Source: Kitasatospora setae KM-6054 (GTDB lineage Bacteria > Actinomycetota > Actinomycetes > Streptomycetales > Streptomycetaceae). From it: 64,000 nucleotides of DNA. The stretch is taken from contig NC_016109.1 in the NCBI RefSeq assembly GCF_000269985.1, positions 6,103,001 to 6,167,000 of the forward strand, given 5' to 3'. The notes beneath the pieces are model-generated. The model made no database searches. It was not told the origin of the DNA and saw only the letters and a program-made list of their open reading frames with translations. Shown piece after piece: positions 59,318-64,000 of this stretch (position 1 is the stretch's first letter; every line of letters starts with the position of its first letter). The position numbers and the translations under genes are program-made.

Positions 59318-61222
59318 GTGGCCCTGCTGACCCGCATTCGGGGACCGCGCGATCTCGATCGACTCACGCCCGCGCAGCTCGCGGAGCTCGCCGAGGAGAT
59401 CCGCGGCTTCCTGGTCGAGGAGGTCTCCAAGACCGGCGGCCACCTCGGCCCCAACCTCGGCGTGGTCGAACTCACGCTCGCGCTGCACCGGGTCTTCGAC
59501 TCCCCGCGCGACCGGATCCTCTTCGACACCGGGCACCAGAGCTACGTCCACAAGCTGCTCACCGGCCGCCAGGACTTCTCCCGGCTGAAGATGAAGGGCG
59601 GCCTGTCCGGCTACCCCTCGCGGGCCGAGTCCGAGCACGACGTGATCGAGAACTCGCACGCCTCCACCGTCCTCGGCTACGCCGACGGCCTGGCCAAGGC
59701 CAACAAGATCCAGGGCCACAAGGACCGCCCGGTGGTCGCCGTGATCGGCGACGGCGCGCTCACCGGCGGCATGGCCTGGGAGGCGCTCAACAACATCGCC
59801 GACAGCCGCGACCTGCCGGTCGTGATCGTCGTCAACGACAACGAGCGCTCCTACTCGCCGACCATCGGCGGCCTCGCCAACCACCTCTCCACGCTGCGCA
59901 CCACCCAGGGCTACGAGCGCTTCCTGTCCTGGGGCAAGGACGCGCTGCAGCGCACCCCGGTGGTCGGCCAGGCGATGTTCGACACCCTGCACGGCGCCAA
60001 GAAGGGCCTGAAGGACTTCATCGCCCCGCAGGGCATGTTCGAGGACCTCGGCCTCAAGTACATCGGCCCGATCGACGGCCACGACCTGCAGGCCCTGGAG
60101 TCCGCCCTCACCAAGGCGCGCGGCTTCGGCGGCCCGGTCATCGTGCACTGCATCACCGAGAAGGGCCGCGGCTACCACGCCGCCGAGAACAACGACGAGG
60201 ACCGCTTCCACGCGGTCGGCGTGATCCACCCCGACACCGGCCTGCCGGCGAAGACCGCCGGCAAGGACTGGACGTCCGTGTTCGGCGAGGAGATGGTCGC
60301 GCTCGGCCGCGAGCGCCGCGACATCGTCGCGATCACCGCCGCGATGCTGCACCCGGTCGGCCTGGCCCCGTTCGCCAAGGCGTACCCCGAGCGGATCTTC
60401 GACGTCGGCATCGCCGAGCAGCACGCCGCGGTCTGCGCGGCCGGCCTGGCCACCAACGGCCTGCACCCGGTGGTCGCGGTCTACGCGACCTTCCTGAACC
60501 GGGCCTTCGACCAGGTGCTGATGGACGTCGCGCTGCACCGGCTCGGCGTCACCTTCGTGCTCGACCGGGCCGGCGTCACCGGCACCGACGGCGCCTCGCA
60601 CAACGGCATGTGGGACATGTCGATCCTGCAGGTCGTCCCCGGCCTGCGGCTGGCCGCCCCGCGCGACGCCGAGCAGGTCCGGCTGCAGCTGCGCGAGGCC
60701 GTCGAGGTCACCGACGCCCCCACCGTGGTCCGCTACTCCAAGGGCAGCGTCGGCCCGTCGCTGCCCGCCGTCGGCACCGTCGGCGGCATGGACGTGCTGC
60801 GCCGCGAGGCGGACGCCACCGACGGCGAGGACGCCGCCGACGTGCTGATCGTCTCGGTCGGCGCGATGGCCCCGCTCTGCCTGGAGGCCGCCGAGCTGCT
60901 CGCCGGGCGCGGCATCACCAGCACCGTCGTCGACCCGCGCTGGGTCAAGCCGGTGGACGCCGCGCTCCCCGGCCTGGCCGCCCGGCACCGCCTGGTGGTC
61001 ACCGTCGAGGACAACGGCCGGGCCGGCGGCGTCGGCTCCGCGATCGCCCAGGCGCTGCGCGACGCCGACGTGGACGTCCCGCTGCGCGACTTCGGCATCC
61101 CGCAGGAGTTCCTCGACCACGCCTCGCGCGCCGAGATCATGGCCGAGATCGGGCTGACCGGCCCGGCCGTCGCGGCCCGGATCGAAGCGCTGGTCAGTGC
61201 CCGCTCGTACGCCCGGAGCTGA
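59318..61222 (+). CDS. dxs: 1-deoxy-D-xylulose-5-phosphate synthase
   Basis: A 634-aa thiamine-diphosphate transketolase-type enzyme making DXP from pyruvate and glyceraldehyde 3-phosphate, first step of the MEP isoprenoid pathway. Motifs: FDTGHQSYVHKLLTGR, TPP signature GDGALTGGMAWEALNN, substrate loop EKGRGYHAAENN, catalytic Glu in FDVGIAEQHAAV, and LDRAGVTGTDGASHNG. GTG 59318 (VALLTRIRGPRDL) has GAGGAGG five bases upstream. S. coelicolor carries a dxs copy (SCO6013) in the same position, often one of two paralogues. Confidence 0.95.
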   Translation: MALLTRIRGPRDLDRLTPAQLAELAEEIRGFLVEEVSKTGGHLGPNLGVVELTLALHRVFDSPRDRILFDTGHQSYVHKLLTGRQDFSRLKMKGGLSGYPSRAESEHDVIENSHASTVLGYADGLAKANKIQGHKDRPVVAVIGDGALTGGMAWEALNNIADSRDLPVVIVVNDNERSYSPTIGGLANHLSTLRTTQGYERFLSWGKDALQRTPVVGQAMFDTLHGAKKGLKDFIAPQGMFEDLGLKYIGPIDGHDLQALESALTKARGFGGPVIVHCITEKGRGYHAAENNDEDRFHAVGVIHPDTGLPAKTAGKDWTSVFGEEMVALGRERRDIVAITAAMLHPVGLAPFAKAYPERIFDVGIAEQHAAVCAAGLATNGLHPVVAVYATFLNRAFDQVLMDVALHRLGVTFVLDRAGVTGTDGASHNGMWDMSILQVVPGLRLAAPRDAEQVRLQLREAVEVTDAPTVVRYSKGSVGPSLPAVGTVGGMDVLRREADATDGEDAADVLIVSVGAMAPLCLEAAELLAGRGITSTVVDPRWVKPVDAALPGLAARHRLVVTVEDNGRAGGVGSAIAQALRDADVDVPLRDFGIPQEFLDHASRAEIMAEIGLTGPAVAARIEALVSARSYARS

Positions 61223-61238
61223 CCCGCCGAACCTCCGT

Positions 61239-61285
61239 GGGCGCACCGACGCGGAGCCGCAGCGACGGCTCCCGGCGGTGCGCCC
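61239..61285. terminator. Terminator after dxs
   Basis: GGGCGCACCG (61239-61248) pairs with CGGTGCGCCC (61276-61285), with an inner stem GGAGCCG (61253-61259) / CGGCTCC (61266-61272). Confidence 0.75.
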
Positions 61286-61343
61286 ATTGTCGGACCGTCA
61301 TATTCATTCCTGGACTGGCACTCTCCGGCCCGTTCGCGCCAGG

Positions 61344-61349
61344 TAGGTT
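61344..61349 (+). promoter_or_regulatory. -10-like element for leaderless glycosyltransferase mRNA
   Basis: TAGGTT is followed by seven bases and GTG 61357. No Shine-Dalgarno sequence is visible. Confidence 0.45.
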
Positions 61350-61356
61350 GTCACCC

Positions 61357-62874
61357 GTGCCCCTCTCCGTCACGCGCCGCCCCCGTGCCTTCGTCGAACG
61401 CATGCACGGGCACGTCCGCGCCGGGTACTGGACCAGGCTGGTCCCGCTGCTCGCGGTCCTGGCCACCGTCACCCACCTGCCGTCCTTCCTCCGCCCGGTG
61501 TGGAGCCCGGACGAGGGCTACCTCGCCACCCAGGCCCGGATGCTCGCCGACGGCGGCGTCCTCTACGACACCGTCGTCGACCGCAAGCCCCCGCTGCTGC
61601 CCTGGCTGTACGAGGCGTGCTTCGCCGTCTTCGGCTCGGCCTCGCTCTGGCCGCTGCGCACCCTCGCGATCGGCGCCCACCTCGCCACCGCCGTCCTGCT
61701 CGCCTCCACCGCCCGCGGCCGCTGGGGCGACCGGGCCGGGCGCTACGCCGGCGTCGTCTACCTGCTGGTCTCCATCGGCCTCTCGCCCGAGGACACCCAG
61801 GCGGCCACCTTCGAAGTCTTCATGCTGCCCGCCATGGTGCTCGCCTTCCGCTACGCGGAGCGCCGCCGCTGGCTGGCCGCCGGCATCGCCGTCGCCCTCT
61901 GCTCGCTCACCAAGCAGACCGGCGGCGCCGTCATGCTCCCCGTCCTGTGGATGCTGCTCCAGGACACCCGCCGCCGCGGTGTCCCCTGGCCGCCCGCCCT
62001 GGCCAAGATCTGCTTCGGCTTCGCCGTCCCGATAGCGCTGGTCGCCGCCATCCTCACCAAGCCCAAGGGCTTCCTGTTCTGGGTGGTCACCGGCTCCGGC
62101 GACTACGCCGTGCTCGGCTCCAACTGGCCGCAGATGCTCGGCCGGGCCCTCGGCAACTCGGCGATCCTGCTCAGCGCCGGCCTCGCCTTCCTGCTGCCCT
62201 ACGCCCACCGGGCCTGGCTGCGCCACCGCCGCCGCCCGGTCCCCCCGAAGGGCCCGCAGCGCGGCTCCACCGCCGACATCTGGGTCTGGCTGCTCTCCTC
62301 GGTCATCGCCGTCTCGGTCGGCTTCCACTTCTTCGGGCACTACTACCTCCAGCTGATGCCCCCGCTGGTCCTGCTCGGCGTCGGCGCGGTCGCCACCTCC
62401 ACCGTCCCCTGGCGGCCGGTGGTGGCCTACTCCACCCTCGCCAGCACCTTCTTCGTCGGCCTCGCCGTGTTCTGGCCCGGCCAGCGCCTCACCCAGACCA
62501 CCGAGGTCGCCACCGCCGTCGCCGCCCAGACCGGCCCGAAGGACACCGTCCTGGTCTGGGGCATGCACCCCGAGCTCTACTGGCTCGCCGACCGCCGCCC
62601 CGCCAGCCGCTACCTCACCGCCGGCTTCCTCACCAACTTCAGCGGCGGCAAGGGCGGCGAGAAGGTCGGCGAGGAGTACTCCGTCTCCGACGCCTGGCAG
62701 ACCTTCGACAACGAGATCAGCGCCAACGGCCTCCCCGAGGTCTTCGTCGACGACTCCGGCACCGCCCCCTACCAGCCCGACAAGGTGCCCCGGATCGCCA
62801 CCCTCCTGGACACCTACTACGAGGTCGTCGGCGTCACGGGCGACACGGTCATCTACCGCCTCAAGAAGCGCTGA
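61357..62874 (+). CDS. Membrane glycosyltransferase/mannosyltransferase-like protein (GT-C fold)
   Basis: A 505-aa polytopic membrane protein. The first extracytoplasmic loop has WSPDEGYLATQARMLADGGV, the acidic D-E motif expected of GT-C/PMT-like enzymes that use polyprenyl-phosphate sugars, followed by DRKPPLLPWLYEACFAVFGS and about nine helices (AGRYAGVVYLLVSIGLS, SSVIAVSVGFHFFGHYYLQL). A soluble C-terminal domain (WGMHPELYWLADRRPASRYL) lies outside. It probably glycosylates a wall polymer or lipid; acceptor unknown. It may use the polyprenyl products fed by the adjacent dxs, but no operon link is seen. Confidence 0.82.
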   Translation: MPLSVTRRPRAFVERMHGHVRAGYWTRLVPLLAVLATVTHLPSFLRPVWSPDEGYLATQARMLADGGVLYDTVVDRKPPLLPWLYEACFAVFGSASLWPLRTLAIGAHLATAVLLASTARGRWGDRAGRYAGVVYLLVSIGLSPEDTQAATFEVFMLPAMVLAFRYAERRRWLAAGIAVALCSLTKQTGGAVMLPVLWMLLQDTRRRGVPWPPALAKICFGFAVPIALVAAILTKPKGFLFWVVTGSGDYAVLGSNWPQMLGRALGNSAILLSAGLAFLLPYAHRAWLRHRRRPVPPKGPQRGSTADIWVWLLSSVIAVSVGFHFFGHYYLQLMPPLVLLGVGAVATSTVPWRPVVAYSTLASTFFVGLAVFWPGQRLTQTTEVATAVAAQTGPKDTVLVWGMHPELYWLADRRPASRYLTAGFLTNFSGGKGGEKVGEEYSVSDAWQTFDNEISANGLPEVFVDDSGTAPYQPDKVPRIATLLDTYYEVVGVTGDTVIYRLKKR

Positions 62875-62893
62875 CGCCCCTCCAGGGGCCCGC

Positions 62894-63496
62894 CTATCCG
62901 ACCCGGCCGACCCGGTCGGCCCACCCGGCCAGCGCGGCGACCAGCGGTTCCGGCCGGAACCCGGGCCTGGGCGGCTCCGGGCACCCCGGCAGTTCCACCG
63001 CCCCCGGCAGCAGCCGCAGCAGCGCGTCGACCGTGCGCCGCCGGTGGGCGGGGTTCTCCGGGACGGACGGCAGGACGGCCACCGGCATCCGCAGCGCGCC
63101 GAGTTCGGCGTCGGTGGTGCCGCGCAGCGTCCCGCCGGCCAGCAGTCCGGCGGCCCCGGGCGCGGCGGCCCGGATCCGGGCGTCCAGCGCCTCCTCGCCC
63201 GCGGTGGCCGGCCAGGCCAGCACCAGGGCCCGGACGCGGTCCGGCGCCGCCAGGGCCAGCCGGACGGCGGCCGAGCAGCCGTTCGAGCCGCCGACCAGGA
63301 CGACCGGCGGCCCGTCCGGCAGCAGCGCGGCCAGGTGCGCGGCCTCCGCGTCCCAGCTCCCGGCCCGCATCGCCCGGTCGGGGGCGGCCACCGCGATCCC
63401 GGCGGCGCGCAGGCCGGCCGTCACCCCGGGCCGCTCCCAGAACGCGGCCGCGTCCGTCTCCTCGTCCCACAGCCCGCCGTGCACCAGTACCAGCAT
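62894..63496 (-). CDS. Alpha/beta hydrolase
   Basis: A 200-aa small alpha/beta-hydrolase: MLVLVHGGLWDEETDAAAFW oxyanion region (HGG), nucleophile elbow V-G-G-S-N-G-C-S (GxSxG with Ser), acid and His regions less clear because the C-terminus is compact and Pro-rich. No signal peptide. The predicted start has no strong ribosome site. It converges with the glycosyltransferase gene 19 bases away. Substrate unknown. Confidence 0.8.
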   Translation of the reverse strand: MLVLVHGGLWDEETDAAAFWERPGVTAGLRAAGIAVAAPDRAMRAGSWDAEAAHLAALLPDGPPVVLVGGSNGCSAAVRLALAAPDRVRALVLAWPATAGEEALDARIRAAAPGAAGLLAGGTLRGTTDAELGALRMPVAVLPSVPENPAHRRRTVDALLRLLPGAVELPGCPEPPRPGFRPEPLVAALAGWADRVGRVG

Positions 63497-63548
63497 CCGC
63501 GCCCCACGCCCCTCCGGGTCCGAAAGACCGGCAGCCTACCCAGGAAAG

Positions 63549-63590
63549 CGGGCGGCCCCCCGTCCCGGTCGGGGAACGGGGGGCCGCCCG
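63549..63590. terminator. Terminator of the fadB-type gene
   Basis: CGGGCGGCCCCCCGT (63549-63563) pairs with ACGGGGGGCCGCCCG (63576-63590), 17 bases past the stop on the minus strand. Confidence 0.82.
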
Positions 63591-63606
63591 GCGGCGCGCG
63601 GAGGCG

Positions 63607-64000
63607 TCAGACGGGGACCGAGGCCAGGCCGGGGGCCAGGAACCGCTTGCCGTTGACGCGCTCGGAGACGCCCTCGCGGTCGAGGTACGGGGTGATGCCG
63701 CCGAGGTGGAAGGGCCAGCCGGCGCCGGTGATCATGCAGAGGTCGATGTCCTGGGCCTCGCCGACCACGCCCTCGTCGAGCATCAGGCCGATCTCCTGGG
63801 CGACGGCCTCCAGCGCGCGGGCGCGCACCTGCTCCTCGGTGAGGACGGTGTCGCCGAAGGAGAGCAGCTCCAGCACCTCGGGGTCGAGGACCTGGGCGCC
63901 GTCCTGCCAGACGTAGAAGCCGCGCTTGCCGGCCTCGACGACCTTGCCGAGGTTCGCGGAGACGGAGAACCGCTCCGGGAACGCGCCGTGCAGGGTCTCG
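63607..64000 (-). CDS. fadB: 3-hydroxyacyl-CoA dehydrogenase (FadB-type), 5' part outside window
   Basis: The last 130 codons of a beta-oxidation multifunctional protein. Visible are E-T-L-H-G-A-F-P-E-R-F at the edge, KVVEAGKRGFYVWQDGAQVL, then VAQEIGLMLDEGVVGEAQDI, DLCMITGAGWPFHLGGITPY and a short tail, the C-terminal 3HCDH domain that helps dimerise and close the active site. The crotonase and NAD-binding parts lie beyond 64000. S. coelicolor has fadB (SCO6026) in the same neighbourhood as dxs and xylFGH. Confidence 0.88.
   Translation of the reverse strand, partial: ETLHGAFPERFSVSANLGKVVEAGKRGFYVWQDGAQVLDPEVLELLSFGDTVLTEEQVRARALEAVAQEIGLMLDEGVVGEAQDIDLCMITGAGWPFHLGGITPYLDREGVSERVNGKRFLAPGLASVPV

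Overview
The window is a very GC-rich actinomycete chromosome segment with strong third-position G/C bias, GTG/TTG starts and GGAGG-type ribosome sites. Gene content points to Streptomycetaceae (Streptomyces or Kitasatospora): an SsbB-type ssb paralogue, LAxTG/LPxTG surface proteins, a csnR-K-like chitosan-oligosaccharide cluster, and a rok7B7-xylFGH-dxs-fadB block ordered like the S. coelicolor SCO6008-SCO6026 region (order recalled, not searched). It reads as core chromosome. No phage, insertion sequence, CRISPR array or large biosynthetic cluster was seen.

Layout. 1-8 kb: a truncated GNAT gene divergent from a TetR gene, tRNA-Arg(UCU), ssbB behind a long non-coding region, a thioester-domain sortase substrate, ettA, a thioesterase, an unknown protein and a truncated haemoglobin. 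8-10 kb: an ABC-2 drug-type exporter pair. 10.4-21.1 kb: a seven-gene minus-strand signalling cluster (glnX, glnH, unknown helical protein, pknG-like kinase, PP2C phosphatase, VWA protein, FHA protein). I consider this the most interesting system here: the GlnH-GlnX-PknG amino-acid sensing module known from mycobacteria is joined to a kinase/PP2C/VWA set resembling TerY-P triads, with an FHA reader, and zinc ribbons recur in the kinase, phosphatase and FHA protein. 21.2-26.7 kb: a nucleosidase, a DUF6247-like/small-protein pair resembling a toxin-antitoxin module, a PH-like protein, a degenerate region with a LuxR remnant, and a DUF11/LPxTG surface protein.

26.8-33.7 kb: the csnR-K-like operon (ROK repressor, sugar-binding lipoprotein, two permeases, GH4 phospho-glycosidase, amino-sugar kinase) with a CsnR-type box at its head. 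33.9-39.2 kb: an SDR/TetR divergent pair around a perfect palindrome, a membrane Ser/Thr kinase, an MscS channel, five 23-bp tandem repeats and an HNH protein. 39.3-46.8 kb: a very large GH84-like protein whose catalytic Asp pair looks lost, malQ, a small membrane protein and a secreted polysaccharide-lyase-like protein. 46.8-51.7 kb: an extracytoplasmic flavin electron-transfer set (ferric-reductase-like protein, FMN-binding protein, ApbE) divergent from a two-component system.

51.7-64 kb: pepN, rok7B7, xylFGH, dxs, a membrane glycosyltransferase, an alpha/beta hydrolase and the 3' part of a fadB-type gene. Perfect inverted-repeat terminators separate most transcription units. Several genes show TANNNT followed by exactly seven bases and the start codon, the pattern of leaderless mRNA.
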